Below, one piece after another: positions 38,335 through 47,919 of a stretch of DNA of 64,000 nt. This DNA comes from Vampirovibrio chlorellavorus (GTDB lineage: Bacteria; Cyanobacteriota; Vampirovibrionia; Vampirovibrionales; Vampirovibrionaceae). Position numbers and translations under genes: made by a program. The stretch's first letter is position 1; each line of letters starts with the position of its first letter. The stretch covers positions 124,001-188,000 of the forward strand of contig CAIPMU010000011.1 in the NCBI GenBank assembly GCA_903866275.1, written 5' to 3'. The notes beneath the pieces were generated by a model. The model saw only the letters and a program-made list of their open reading frames with translations, was not told where the DNA came from and searched no databases.

Positions 38335-40212
38335 TTAAACCGCGCTGACCAGTGCCCGGAAACTATCAAGTGAATTGTTCAAATCTTCCAGCGAAGCGGC
38401 ACTGTCCGAAGTTTCCTGAGACATTTTCGCCAGTTGCTCAATACTCTGGGAAATGCCGTTAATGGCTTCATTCGTACCGGACACCTCGTGACTGATTTCT
38501 GAAGCTGTAGCCGATTGTTCCTCCACGGCACTGGCGATAGTGCTGATGATTTCATTAATCTCGACAATCGTATGCGCAATGACTTCAATCACTTGTATCG
38601 CATCTTGTGTGTTCTGCTGAATGGTTTCCACCTTGGTACGAATGTTGTCCGTGGCTTCAGCGGATTGTTTGGCCAGCGCTTTTACTTCGTTGGCAACCAC
38701 CGCGAAGCCCTTACCCGCTTCACCAGCACTGGCGGCTTCAATGGTTGCGTTCAACGCCAGCAGATTGGTTTGAGAGGCAATATCCTTGATCAAATCCACC
38801 ACTGAATTGATTTCGTGCGCGGAACGACCGAGTGTATCCATCATTTTTTTGGACTCTTGAGCCTTGATTTCAGCATTTTGAGTGACCTGGGTCGCTTGCT
38901 GGGTGTTGCGACTGATTTCCTGAACACTGCTGCTCATTTCCGTGATAGAGCCTGACAGCGCTCTCGTACTCTGATTGGCCGCATAGGATTTCTCAGCCAC
39001 CTCCTTGGCCTGGTTGCTGCTGAGGCAAGCATTTTGATAGATTTTCACACCGGTGGCCTTCAGTTCTTCCGAAAACTTCTTGAGCTCCTTCGCACTTTGC
39101 CGAAATTGATTGGAAAGCGCCATATCTTTCTCATATTTCCGAATCCGTTCCAGACTGGAAGAGACAATTTGACTGACATTCAGCAAGGCGTCCATTCTAT
39201 CCTGGCTGGGCTCCAGGGTTTTCAGGGAGAAAAAGTCCATGGTGCCAATGATTTCACCATTGACGATGATGGGGAAACAAATGCCCGATTTAACACCGGC
39301 CCGTTGTGCCGATTCCCGACGGCAGCAGTCGGTCATCGTACCCAGGTCTTTGACAAAGATTAAGTCTTTTTTCTGCCAGGCTTTACCACTTAATCCCACG
39401 CCTTCTTTAAAGCTGGCATTTTGCGTCACTTGCTGGAATTCGGGTGTAACCGTTCCAGTCTGCAAGGCAAAACGCAATACATTGTCGGTGGGGTGAATGG
39501 CCCAATAGGAGCCATAAGCCCAATCAAGCGAACTACGAACACTCTCAAGAGCAATTTTAATGGCATCGGCCTCAGTAGTTGCGCGATTCACATTTTGTAA
39601 AACCTGACTGATGGCCGCGCTGGCTTGTGCAGTTTCAATATGAAGGGATTCATTCCGAATTCGTTCTACCGCATTGGAAACAATGCGGCCAATGCTTTTT
39701 AAGACTTCCAGCTGCTCTTTTTCGAACTGAAGTGCTTGAGTGGAAAAGAAATCCATCGTACCCAGGACTTGCCCCTTGGAGATAATCGGGAAGCAAACCC
39801 CGGATTTAACCCCGGCATTTTGTGCAGATTCTCGCCGAGAGCAATCGGTCATTACCCCTAAATCTTCAACGAAAACCAGATCTTTGGCAGCCCAGGCTTT
39901 TCCGCATATGCCAACCCCTTCAGCAAAACTCGCATTTTGGGTGACTTTATGAAACTCAGGATTGACGCTGCCTGATTCGACTTTGAATCGGAGCACGCGA
40001 CTCTCCTTATCCAGTTGCCAAAAGGAGCCATACTCCCAACTAAACGCTTTTCTGACACTGTCCAATGCAGCCTGAAAGGCCTCCTCTGCCGTAGTTGCCT
40101 TGCTGACGGATTCAACCACTTCAATCACAGCAAACGCATTGCGATTATTCGATGTTTGAGTCGGCACGTTATACGCAGGAGTCGATTTATTTTTAGAAAT
40201 CAGGTTCAACAT
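38335..40212 (-). CDS. Cytosolic chemoreceptor with tandem GAF domains
   Basis: A 625-residue receptor without membrane helices. Two GAF domains (about 22-187 and 200-365) are followed by a linker and an MCP signalling domain with [22 protein letters not shown]-type tip sequence. Both GAF domains share the motif MTDC-x-RRESAQxAGVKSG-x-CFPI with paired Cys residues, so they arose by duplication and may share a small-molecule or redox ligand. The C-terminus lacks a tethering pentapeptide. AAGGA precedes the ATG at 40212. It lies immediately downstream of a CheY gene in the che locus. Confidence 0.92.
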   Translation of the reverse strand: MLNLISKNKSTPAYNVPTQTSNNRNAFAVIEVVESVSKATTAEEAFQAALDSVRKAFSWEYGSFWQLDKESRVLRFKVESGSVNPEFHKVTQNASFAEGVGICGKAWAAKDLVFVEDLGVMTDCSRRESAQNAGVKSGVCFPIISKGQVLGTMDFFSTQALQFEKEQLEVLKSIGRIVSNAVERIRNESLHIETAQASAAISQVLQNVNRATTEADAIKIALESVRSSLDWAYGSYWAIHPTDNVLRFALQTGTVTPEFQQVTQNASFKEGVGLSGKAWQKKDLIFVKDLGTMTDCCRRESAQRAGVKSGICFPIIVNGEIIGTMDFFSLKTLEPSQDRMDALLNVSQIVSSSLERIRKYEKDMALSNQFRQSAKELKKFSEELKATGVKIYQNACLSSNQAKEVAEKSYAANQSTRALSGSITEMSSSVQEISRNTQQATQVTQNAEIKAQESKKMMDTLGRSAHEINSVVDLIKDIASQTNLLALNATIEAASAGEAGKGFAVVANEVKALAKQSAEATDNIRTKVETIQQNTQDAIQVIEVIAHTIVEINEIISTIASAVEEQSATASEISHEVSGTNEAINGISQSIEQLAKMSQETSDSAASLEDLNNSLDSFRALVSAV

Positions 40213-40282
40213 GACAGTGCTATCCTTTTATAGAAATGTATTTTTACAAAAAAGAGTTCATACAGCGACATTTTAAAGAGGC

Positions 40283-40648
40283 TTAATTGGAAATTAACTC
40301 ACCCAGCTTGTCTCGCAAGTCACCCGCATTAAAAGGCTTAACCAGATAGTTATTGGCGCCAGCCTGAATGGCTGTAATAACATTGGTGCGCTCACCTTCT
40401 GTCGTGACCATCAGGATGGGTGTTTTATTGCCACTGGCCCGAATTTCACGAACGGCATCAATGCCCAGCATGTTGGGCATATTCCAGTCCATCAGAATGA
40501 TATTGTACTGACTGGCAGAGGCTTTATTGACCGCTTGAACGCCATCTTCAGCCTGCTCAATATCCTCGGTCGCAATGTCCATGCTATTGAGAATACTGAT
40601 GATTACTTTTCTCATGATGGCTGAATCATCAACAACAAGTACTTTCAT
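40283..40648 (-). CDS. cheY: CheY-like single-domain response regulator (second copy in locus)
   Basis: A 121-residue receiver domain. The acidic pocket is VDDS (residues 7-8), the phospho-acceptor Asp54 lies in MDWNMPN, and the Thr/Ser and Lys switch residues are in MVTTEGERTN and YLVKPF. There is no output domain, so it should act by binding the flagellar switch or as a phosphate sink. The ATG at 40648 has GGAG six bases upstream; a TTG four codons earlier would overlap that site. It follows cheX and precedes the GAF receptor. Confidence 0.92.
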   Translation of the reverse strand: MKVLVVDDSAIMRKVIISILNSMDIATEDIEQAEDGVQAVNKASASQYNIILMDWNMPNMLGIDAVREIRASGNKTPILMVTTEGERTNVITAIQAGANNYLVKPFNAGDLRDKLGELISN

Positions 40649-40690
40649 ACTCAACTCCAAGAACTTAATGGGCTTCTACACAAAAAGAGG

Positions 40691-41194
40691 CTAGTGAAAC
40701 TTGAACGACACCTGCAGACGGAAGGGCTTGCCTTCTGCCTCAAACAGGATGAGCAGGTTGGGGCAGTCTTTGAACGGGCCGGTAATTTCATGATCGGTTC
40801 CCAAAATGATGCTGGGCAGCGAAAGTTTATAGGTACTGTTGCTTTCTGCCGACAGCGTGGTTTTGGTGTTGCCTGAAATCATGTTGGCCAATTCTCCAAT
40901 TCCATCCGAGCGGTCATCCTTGGAAATTTCTTCAGGCTTGCACCCAATCAGTCTGCTGATGACAGTGCTGGCCAGATCAAGGGGAAATGAAAGGCCAACC
41001 ATGCCTTCTCCACCTTCGCCAATAATGGTGATAACCGCAGAAATATCACCCCCGGACGTGTATCCGTGCTGAGGTTTTACTTCTTTCACCTTGACTTCGG
41101 TATTCGCCATGGTCAGCATCACTTCGGACGTCGCCCGAATTAAAGCATTGACCAGATTGGCATCCAGGGCTTTTTTTTCAGCAGTGTTGCTCAT
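40691..41194 (-). CDS. cheX: CheX-type CheY-P phosphatase
   Basis: Chemotaxis phosphatase of the CheC/CheX/FliY family, which dephosphorylates CheY-P. The 167 residues contain DGIGELANMISGNTKTTL, the single E...N active-site helix typical of CheX, rather than the two such helices of CheC. GGDISAVITIIGEGGEGMVGLSFP is the family beta-sheet entry. GGAGG stands before the ATG at 41194. Lying between two cheY genes, it probably resets one or both. No CheZ or CheD is seen. Confidence 0.88.
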   Translation of the reverse strand: MSNTAEKKALDANLVNALIRATSEVMLTMANTEVKVKEVKPQHGYTSGGDISAVITIIGEGGEGMVGLSFPLDLASTVISRLIGCKPEEISKDDRSDGIGELANMISGNTKTTLSAESNSTYKLSLPSIILGTDHEITGPFKDCPNLLILFEAEGKPFRLQVSFKFH

Positions 41195-41238
41195 TTTTCC
41201 TCCAGAAATCAGTAAATAAGATGAAAGTTAGTAAACTG

Positions 41239-41613
41239 TTAAAAAGAACCTTCCAGACACTCCATGATTTTGCTCATCAGATCTTCAGATGCAAAAGGCT
41301 TCATCAGGTAATGCTTGGCACCGGCCTGAATGGCCCTGACGACATTAACCCGCTCGGCTTCAGTGGTTACCATCATGACCGGGATACCCTGAAAGCGGGC
41401 GTCTGATTTCAGATTCTGGAGGGTGGTAAAACCGTCCATCACGGGCATGTTCCAATCCAGCAGAATTAAGCCGACGTCTTGATATTCCTGACCCAAAAGT
41501 TCCAGCGCCTCTTTTCCATCACTGGCCTCCAGAAATTCCAGTCCCAAAACATCGGTACTGCCCCGAATAATTTTACGGATAATTGCTGAATCGTCGACAG
41601 ACAGCACTTTCAT
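41239..41613 (-). CDS. cheY: CheY-like response regulator (first copy in locus)
   Basis: A 124-residue single receiver domain with VDDS near the N-terminus, phospho-acceptor Asp53 in LLDWNMPVMDGF, the Thr switch in MMVTTEAERVN, and Lys in YLMKPF. AAGGAG stands before the ATG, which overlaps the cheR stop codon (ATGA), so the two are translationally coupled. It shares the general layout of the other CheY in the locus but differs in many positions. Which one binds the motor is not evident. Confidence 0.93.
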   Translation of the reverse strand: MKVLSVDDSAIIRKIIRGSTDVLGLEFLEASDGKEALELLGQEYQDVGLILLDWNMPVMDGFTTLQNLKSDARFQGIPVMMVTTEAERVNVVRAIQAGAKHYLMKPFASEDLMSKIMECLEGSF

Positions 41614-42461
41614 AATGCACTCCTTTTCAGTTGATAGTAGGAGCCGCTGTTGGCCTCCAGCCGTTCAAAATCTGTACTGTATCCAAACATAGATTCCGAA
41701 GCTCCTAAAAATAGATAACCACCCGGGTTTAATGACTGTGCTATTTTTCTGAACAGATTGATTTTGAATTCTGTTGAAAAATAGATGGCGACATTTCGCA
41801 GCATGATAATGTCAAATTTTCCGATGCTGTCAAATGAATTCATCAGATTCATTTGCTGAAATTGCACCATCTGACGAATCGATGGATCCAGCACATAAAC
41901 CCGACCATCCTGCTTAAAATAGCGATCTCGCAAGTCATCCGGCATACCCCGGGATATAGAGATGGGATCGTAGCGGCCCATTTTTGCCAGAAATAACACG
42001 GCGTTGGATAAATCCGTGGCCAAAATCGAAAGTTTCCCGTTGTCCAGCTCTTTGGCTTTGCCATTGCGAAACAATTCGTGAGCTATCATCGAAATGGAAT
42101 AAGGCTCCTGACCCGAGGAACAGGCCGCTGACCAGATACGGACCTGCCTGCGTTTGCCTTCCTGAATTTCTTGCGCCAGCTTGGGAAAGATCTGCTCTTT
42201 CAAAATGGCGTATGGGGAGGTATCCCGAAACCAAAGAGTTTCATTGGTGGTCATGGCATCGATAATTTTATTTTTCAGGCTGGCATTTTGTTGCACCAAC
42301 GTGTAAAATTGCCCGAAATTTTCGCAGCCATTTTCCAGCAACAGTTTACTAAGGCGCGTTTCAATCAGATAGGCTTTTTCATCGCCAATACTGATGCCGC
42401 ATTCTTTTTCGATAAACTGCTGAAACAGCCCAAATTCAGTGCTGGTAATGGTTAGTGACAT
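41610..42461 (-). CDS. cheR: Chemotaxis protein methyltransferase CheR
   Basis: SAM-dependent glutamate methyltransferase acting on chemoreceptors. The 283 residues have the N-terminal helical domain with MTTNETLWFRD, the SAM motif IWSAACSSGQEPYSISM, and the MLRNVAIYF motif. AAGG precedes the ATG at 42461, one base past the cheB stop. No tetratricopeptide extension. Its receptor partners in this locus lack the usual C-terminal docking pentapeptide. Confidence 0.95.
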   Translation of the reverse strand: MSLTITSTEFGLFQQFIEKECGISIGDEKAYLIETRLSKLLLENGCENFGQFYTLVQQNASLKNKIIDAMTTNETLWFRDTSPYAILKEQIFPKLAQEIQEGKRRQVRIWSAACSSGQEPYSISMIAHELFRNGKAKELDNGKLSILATDLSNAVLFLAKMGRYDPISISRGMPDDLRDRYFKQDGRVYVLDPSIRQMVQFQQMNLMNSFDSIGKFDIIMLRNVAIYFSTEFKINLFRKIAQSLNPGGYLFLGASESMFGYSTDFERLEANSGSYYQLKRSAL

Positions 42462-42462
42462 A

Positions 42463-43575
42463 TTACCTTAATCCTTTCCGAATCAGTTGGGTGACTCGTC
42501 CTGCCAGATCTTTGAGATCGATTCGTTCATCTGCAAGGTTCATTTCTTCCACGGCTCTTGGCATGCCGTATACAACACAGGTTTTTTCACTTTGTACCAA
42601 TGAGTAACAACTTTTTTGCTTGAGAACTTTCAGGCCCAAAGCACCATCACTACCCATACCCGTCATGATCAATGACAAAATGTTCTTGCCATAGACATCG
42701 GCCACAGAGCGAAACATCACATCAACGGCGGGCCGGCAACTGTTTTCCGGCGGCTGTTCATTGGTTGATATTTTTATGGTGTCCTGGTTCCGGGTGACAA
42801 CCATATGTTTGCCACCAGGGGCGATGTAGACAGTGTTTTTTTCCACAATATCGCCATCACGAGCCTCTTTAACGGTCAAGCTGGATTTCCGGTTCAGGCT
42901 GTTTGCCAGTGATTCGGTGAAAATAGGCGGCATATGCTGCACGAGCAAAATTGGAATATTTAAATCACCAGGCAGTGCTGGTATAAATTCCCCCAGCGCA
43001 TTGGGACCGCCTGTCGATACGCCAATAACCAATATATCAAACTGACTGGGCAATGCGGCCTTATTTTGAGCTGTTGCCGGTGCGGGTGGCGCGATGGGTT
43101 GACTGGCCAAAGGTTTGACGGGAGCACTATACGGTTTGCCCCTAGTCATGGCGGAGGACAGATTACGCTTGAGTTCAAAATGCTTGATCACCGAGGTTAG
43201 TTTTTTCAGAAGCTCCTCCTGACTTTCACTCAGGCTTTGCCCGTCGGGCTTGGGAATGAAATCCAGTGCCCCCATTTCCAGCGCACGAATGGTGATATCC
43301 GCACTACTCCGGTTCATGCCACTGATCATGATCACGCCGATATTGGGACGATCTCTTTTAATAACTTGCAAAGTCTCCAGACCGTCCATTTCAGGCATTT
43401 CAATATCCAGCAGGACCAAATCAACATCGAGGGTGCCTAGCTTGCTTAGGGCTAATTTCCCATTGCTGGCGGTTCCCACCACTTGAGTGTTGGGAATTCC
43501 CTCAACCACGCGCGTTAAGATGCTACGGTAGGTGACCGTATCATCCACGATTAGAATTTTAAGCGGGTTAGGCAT
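42463..43575 (-). CDS. cheB: Chemotaxis protein-glutamate methylesterase CheB
   Basis: A 370-residue response regulator esterase and deamidase. An N-terminal receiver (VDDTVTYRSIL, phospho-Asp in LVLLDIEMPEMDGLE) is joined by a linker of about 50 residues to the CheB domain. That domain holds the catalytic Ser in IGVSTGGPNALGEFIP, His in VQHMPPIFTESLA and Asp in MTGMGSDGALGL. It counteracts CheR in adaptation. It is preceded by cheW with 69 bases between, and its stop is next to the cheR start. Confidence 0.95.
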   Translation of the reverse strand: MPNPLKILIVDDTVTYRSILTRVVEGIPNTQVVGTASNGKLALSKLGTLDVDLVLLDIEMPEMDGLETLQVIKRDRPNIGVIMISGMNRSSADITIRALEMGALDFIPKPDGQSLSESQEELLKKLTSVIKHFELKRNLSSAMTRGKPYSAPVKPLASQPIAPPAPATAQNKAALPSQFDILVIGVSTGGPNALGEFIPALPGDLNIPILLVQHMPPIFTESLANSLNRKSSLTVKEARDGDIVEKNTVYIAPGGKHMVVTRNQDTIKISTNEQPPENSCRPAVDVMFRSVADVYGKNILSLIMTGMGSDGALGLKVLKQKSCYSLVQSEKTCVVYGMPRAVEEMNLADERIDLKDLAGRVTQLIRKGLR

Positions 43576-43644
43576 AAGTGAACTAGAAACCTCAACATTG
43601 CGTTGTGAATCAGATTAATTGGAATCAGACCGTTGAAAATCAGA

Positions 43645-44118
43645 TTACTTTAACAAGCGCTCTACGGAGAGAACAGCGACCAGGGCGTCATTTTGCTTGA
43701 TGACGCCAGTGAGAAACTGACCGTCTATTTTGCCCAGGTTGGCTGGAGGAGGTTCAATGGAGTCTTCCGGCACTATCACGACATCGCGAATATCATCAAC
43801 CAGTAAGCCCACTTTGTCGTTGGTGATTGTCAAATCCTCGCTATCGTGGTGTAGACCCAAACTTTGCAGTTCCTGCTCCGTTTTTAAAATAATGTTATGG
43901 GAGTGCTCGGAGAGGGTTGCTTTTTCCAGACCCAGACGACGGTTTAGATCCATAATGGTGACAATCTGCCCGCGCAGGTTCAGCAATCCGCGGATATAAT
44001 CAGCGCCGTGCGGCACCGGCGTCATTTCCAGCTGGCGGTTAATTTCACGCACCATATGGATGTCTACGCCGAACAAGTGACCGCTTAGTAAGAATGTTGC
44101 ATATGATCGGCTTGCCAT
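43645..44118 (-). CDS. cheW: Chemotaxis coupling protein CheW
   Basis: A scaffold of 157 residues joining CheA to chemoreceptors. It has the paired beta-barrel CheW fold: SYATFLLSGHLFGVDIHMVREI, PHGADYIRGLLNLRGQIVTIMDLNRRLGL, then DKVGLLVDDIRDVVIVPEDS. AAGGAG stands six bases before the ATG, which lies inside the last 34 bases of cheA, so translation is likely coupled. Insertions before DLTITNDK are short. Confidence 0.95.
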   Translation of the reverse strand: MASRSYATFLLSGHLFGVDIHMVREINRQLEMTPVPHGADYIRGLLNLRGQIVTIMDLNRRLGLEKATLSEHSHNIILKTEQELQSLGLHHDSEDLTITNDKVGLLVDDIRDVVIVPEDSIEPPPANLGKIDGQFLTGVIKQNDALVAVLSVERLLK

Positions 44119-46970
44119 TCTGCGCTCCTTTCAGATTCTACGGTAATGCCTGCGGAGTCCAGTAATCTTTCGCAATCCAGGAAGATGGTGACGTGATTGT
44201 TAATCACCGCCGATCCTTTGATGCCTGGATGATTCTGGAAATCGTTTTCCAACTGGATATTGGTATCGATGGTATCGATAATGGCCGTCGCCAGAATGCC
44301 CACATGGCCATCCCCGCAAATGGGTATAATCAGGTAGGTTTCCTTGGCTTCACTGCTGACCGAGTTTACGGGCAAGTAGTCATCCAGCACAATGATGGAG
44401 ATGCTTTTGCCGTGGTGCGGCAGGAATTGTTTGTGACCAATGCGTTCCACATCGTCCATCTCGAACTTTTCCAGACGTAAAATATCGGAAAGCGGTACGG
44501 CAAAAACTTCCGTAGGCGAGCTGTTGAAGAGGAGAATGGATTGTTTTTCGCCGCCATTGCGCTTGCTGGAAAGTACCGCAGCTTCCTGGTTCCGACGATC
44601 TTCTTCCGCGCTAATCTCCTGGAACGACAAGCCGGAAGTGGACATAATACCACCCACATCCAAAATCATGGCGACATGACCATCGCCCATAATCGTGGCG
44701 CCTGAGAAACACTTGCAGTTCTTGATGTACTGCGACATCGGCTTGACGACGATTTCTTCAATATCCTTGATCTCGTCCACGATCAGGCCGTATTCCCGAT
44801 TGACCGACTTTAAAACCAGAATGTTGTAATCACTGGCCACTTGCCGGCGTTCCTGCACCAGGTTGGGATGTTCTTCCAGCAGGCGTTCATCGTGAATGTT
44901 TTCTCTGCGGTTTAACGAGGGCTTGCCATCCTTGGAGGACGGGTTCCCCAGATCCGATTGGGTGTACCCTTCCAGGGGCTCGGCCAGCCCTAAGACTGCA
45001 CTGAGTTTAACCAGGGGAAGCAGTTTGCCGCGCAGGCGTAAAACCGGTGCTGAACCGACTTTTTCGATGCGGGTGGCAATTTGTGCGGCTTGCACACAGA
45101 CCAGTTCGACCAGGTTGATTTGAGGGACCGCAAAAATCTGTTGCGCGGCCTCAACAACCAGAGAAGGTACAATGGCCAGGGTCAGTGGCAAGCGCAGCAG
45201 AATGGTCGTGCCTTGCCCCTTTTCAGTTTCAATGGCGATACTGCCACCAATCTGCTCGATGTTGGTTCTGACCACATCCATACCCACGCCTCGACCCGAC
45301 ACATCGGTAATCTGTTCAGCAGTTGAGAAACCCGGCGCAAAGATGAGGTTGACCTGCTCTTGGACGGTCATCTGTCTCAAAGTGGCTTCGGTGATCAGCC
45401 CTTTTTCAATGGCTTTACTGGCGATGCGTTCGTGATCGATCCCCGCGCCATCATCAATGACGGCGATATTGATATGGCCACTCTCCTGGTAAGCCTTGAG
45501 TAAAACCGTTCCCAATCGAGGCTTCCCAGCTTGTTCCCGAACATCCGGGGTTTCCATCCCATGGTCGCAGCAATTGCGAATCAGGTGAGTCAGCGGATCG
45601 GAGAGACTTTCCAGAATGGATTTGTCAAGCTCGACCTCCTCGCCAGTCATCTGGAGTTCAATCTCCTTACCCAGGTGCTTGGAAAGATCCCGAATCACGC
45701 GGGGAAACTTCCCAAAAACGCTAGAAATGGGTTGCATCCGGGTATGCATGATATGTTCCTGCAAGTCGGACGTGATCAGATCCACGTTTTGAATAATACC
45801 AGCCAGGCCTGTATTCTCTGTTTCCTTCTGGTTTTCAAAAGCTCTGGTTAATTGGTTCCGGGCCAGGACCAGCTCTCCGGCCAAATCCATTAACCGATTG
45901 AGGAGATCGACCTTGACGCGAATACTTTCGTTCGACGTGTCATTTGAATTGTTGCTGGGTTTGGATGGCGCTTTGGCACTTTTTTCGGCTGGAGCTGGTG
46001 CGGCAGGCGCTGGTGCTTTCACGGCTTTGGGGGCCGCGTCAACCGGAGCCCCAGGGGCGGTGGTTGCCGATTTGGCTGCAGGTTCTTTGGGCGCTTCAGC
46101 AATAGGTGCTGGTTGAACGGTTAAGGTCGCCGGTTTAGCGTTGCCTAATACCTCATCCGGCGTGACCAGTTTAATTTCGCTTTCCGGAATGCCAAAGGCA
46201 ATGGAGAGGAGATCGGATTCCAGAACAGATCCGTAGAGAAACTTGATATTGAGGGGAGCGTCTAATGCGGTTTCCAGATTCGTGATGCTGGCTAAATCGT
46301 GACTGACATCAAGCACAGTGCCTGTGCCCAGCATTAATTCGTAAAACTGGGTCACATTCCAGTTTTGTCTGGCCAGATCGGTATCCGCGCATAAGTCAAT
46401 CGCATAAAGCTTTTGCCCACTTTTAACCGCTTTTTCGAGTGTGGCCTGATCAATAGTGAACGAACTTTTCTGGTCACTTACAGCCGTTGATGCCTTATCT
46501 ACAGGGGTTGCTTTCGCAGGTTCTGCAGTCACGGTTGCTGATGCTGTCGGCTCTGCTTCCGGAACAACCGCTGAGCTTTGTTCCCCGTTAATCAGGGCTT
46601 CCAACTGGGTCACAATATGTTGGTAGGGTACTTCTTCGCTGGCGCTAATATCGTCCAGCATCAGGCGCAGGCAGTCTACACCGATCAATAGAGGATCCAT
46701 CACCTGAGGGGTGGGGCCTAGTTGCCCATCCCGCATCAGCATCAACACGTTTTCCATGCTATGGCTGAGCGATTTTAAGGCTTCCAGACCAAAAAAGCCG
46801 GAAGCCCCCTTGATGCTGTGAATGGCCCGGAAGACCCGATTGATAATTTCTGACCCAGCCTGCTCTCCGTCCTTTTCCAGGGTTAACAGGTCTGGCTCAA
46901 TCGAGGAGAGATGCTCTCGGCTCTCGGCCACAAACTCTAGAAGAAGTGATTCATCATTTAAGCCGCTCAA
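44085..46970 (-). CDS. cheA: Chemotaxis histidine kinase CheA with two CheW-like C-terminal domains
   Basis: A 961-residue kinase. It has an N-terminal Hpt domain (phospho-His in AIHSIKGASGFFG), a P2-like region (about 170-290), a Pro/Ala-rich linker (about 290-340), and the dimerisation helices. The ATPase follows with N-box HLIRNCCDHGM, G1 DDGAGID and G2 GRGVGMDVVRTN. Two CheW-like domains close the protein, the first from about residue 600 (TLAIVPSLVVEAAQQIFAVPQINLVE), the second from about 835 (QSILLFNSSPTEVFAVPLSDIL). The TTG at 46970 is the start: AGGAG is eight bases upstream and TTGA overlaps the STAS stop. A GTG three codons earlier lies on that site. The second CheW domain is a notable extra, perhaps for array contacts. 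Confidence 0.95.
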   Translation of the reverse strand: MSGLNDESLLLEFVAESREHLSSIEPDLLTLEKDGEQAGSEIINRVFRAIHSIKGASGFFGLEALKSLSHSMENVLMLMRDGQLGPTPQVMDPLLIGVDCLRLMLDDISASEEVPYQHIVTQLEALINGEQSSAVVPEAEPTASATVTAEPAKATPVDKASTAVSDQKSSFTIDQATLEKAVKSGQKLYAIDLCADTDLARQNWNVTQFYELMLGTGTVLDVSHDLASITNLETALDAPLNIKFLYGSVLESDLLSIAFGIPESEIKLVTPDEVLGNAKPATLTVQPAPIAEAPKEPAAKSATTAPGAPVDAAPKAVKAPAPAAPAPAEKSAKAPSKPSNNSNDTSNESIRVKVDLLNRLMDLAGELVLARNQLTRAFENQKETENTGLAGIIQNVDLITSDLQEHIMHTRMQPISSVFGKFPRVIRDLSKHLGKEIELQMTGEEVELDKSILESLSDPLTHLIRNCCDHGMETPDVREQAGKPRLGTVLLKAYQESGHINIAVIDDGAGIDHERIASKAIEKGLITEATLRQMTVQEQVNLIFAPGFSTAEQITDVSGRGVGMDVVRTNIEQIGGSIAIETEKGQGTTILLRLPLTLAIVPSLVVEAAQQIFAVPQINLVELVCVQAAQIATRIEKVGSAPVLRLRGKLLPLVKLSAVLGLAEPLEGYTQSDLGNPSSKDGKPSLNRRENIHDERLLEEHPNLVQERRQVASDYNILVLKSVNREYGLIVDEIKDIEEIVVKPMSQYIKNCKCFSGATIMGDGHVAMILDVGGIMSTSGLSFQEISAEEDRRNQEAAVLSSKRNGGEKQSILLFNSSPTEVFAVPLSDILRLEKFEMDDVERIGHKQFLPHHGKSISIIVLDDYLPVNSVSSEAKETYLIIPICGDGHVGILATAIIDTIDTNIQLENDFQNHPGIKGSAVINNHVTIFLDCERLLDSAGITVESERSAEWQADHMQHSY

Positions 46971-47278
46971 GGTTGGCACTCCTGTATTTTCATCATCTGA
47001 TCTAACTTGTACAGGGTCAGGGTTTTACTCACCTGTGGGTGAGTGACTTCGATGCTTAATTGTCGTTTTTCCTGTTGACAGGTCTGATAGAGTCCCAAAA
47101 TCAGCTTGAGACCAATAGCATCAATCAGTTCAGTGCTGTTAAGGTCCAGCACAACGCTAGAAGCCGTGGTTTCCTTGAGCCCGGCCAGCATTTTGCTTTG
47201 AATCGCTTCGGAAAAAGTGCTATTCAGATTTTCTTCGGCGATCAGTTTCAGTGTGGTTGCATCTGCCAGTATTTGCAT
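46967..47278 (-). CDS. STAS-domain protein (anti-sigma-antagonist type) at the head of the che operon
   Basis: A 103-residue single STAS domain with SVVLDLNSTELIDAIGLKLILGLYQTCQ. In SpoIIAA-type antagonists the phosphorylated Ser follows the Asp of a D-S-S-G motif; here that position is Ala (D53-A54-I-G), so phosphorylation at the usual site is impossible. Its stop overlaps the cheA start (TTGA), so the product is made in step with CheA. It may modulate the kinase or bind a partner outside the locus. It is the first gene of the minus-strand operon, divergent from the globin receptor. Confidence 0.85.
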   Translation of the reverse strand: MQILADATTLKLIAEENLNSTFSEAIQSKMLAGLKETTASSVVLDLNSTELIDAIGLKLILGLYQTCQQEKRQLSIEVTHPQVSKTLTLYKLDQMMKIQECQP

Positions 47279-47724
47279 GCGTCAGGTGCCTTTTTCTCAA
47301 TATCAATGGGTGCATGAAATGTTGTTGAAGGAACAGAAATTAGAACAATATCCAGACCTTGCCAGCAGGACCTGCCTCAAAGCACATGGTTAAATAGCGA
47401 ACGAGGATCAAGTGGTGAAGTTTCGCGAGACTCAGCTGTGGATAACCTAAGGCTCATATCAAATGGAAATGTTTGAATTAGACTCACCTTGTCTTCAGCT
47501 TAACAAAAGTGGCTACTCTCTCAATTCCCTCATTTAGATGAATTCAAACCCTGGTTTTCTTTTTTGTTACATTGAATGAGGGAGCATGGTTTCGAACCCT
47601 TTAAAAATTCATGGCTATAGGGTTTCCAGGTTTTTTTCGGGGTTACAGGCGCTATGTCTGGGAATTTGCACTTAAGGACAAAATTATCCTCAACAGATAT
47701 TGATCCCCGCCACTCAAAATCTTG
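47279..47724. other. Divergent intergenic region, che operon side
   Basis: About 445 bases between the STAS gene (-) and the promoter candidate of the globin receptor (+). No open frame, repeat or RNA family was recognised. A weak sigma-28-like element before the STAS gene was considered but does not fit the consensus spacing. Confidence 0.4.
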
Positions 47725-47730
47725 TATAAT
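47725..47730 (+). promoter_or_regulatory. Candidate -10 box for the globin receptor leader
   Basis: A perfect TATAAT, with TTGATC 19 bases upstream (47700-47705), which is long spacing. A transcript starting near 47737 would have a leader of about 180 bases containing the hairpin at 47840-47880. Confidence 0.4.
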
Positions 47731-47839
47731 TTGATTCCGGCCTCAAATCAGACTTATGAGAGGCTTATATCCTTTATGCTTCTTTCGTATAGCCATCTTG
47801 CAACCAACTGTCGTTCTCTACTGAAGTTGAAATAAATGG

Positions 47840-47892
47840 GGCCTTAACTGTGCAAGATTCATTTTTGCAGCCAGTTGGCCTTTGCTTTTTTA
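47840..47892 (+). promoter_or_regulatory. Terminator-like hairpin in the leader of the globin receptor gene (possible attenuator)
   Basis: GGCC-TT-AACTG-TGCAA (47840-47855) pairs with TTGCA-GC-CAGTT-GGCC (47865-47880), followed by TTTGCTTTTTTATT. It ends 27 bases before the ATG at 47920. An upstream CCAACTG (47804-47810) can instead pair with CAGTTGG of the right arm (47872-47878), which would break the terminator. No known riboswitch family was recognised. Confidence 0.45.
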
Positions 47893-47919
47893 TTGGTAAT
47901 AAAGTGAGGGACCTTATCA

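Noticed and set aside
47737-47840. Known riboswitch (for example c-di-GMP GEMM) in the globin receptor leader
   Set aside because: The conserved GEMM sequence blocks and tetraloop receptor are not present; only a generic hairpin with T-tract is supported.
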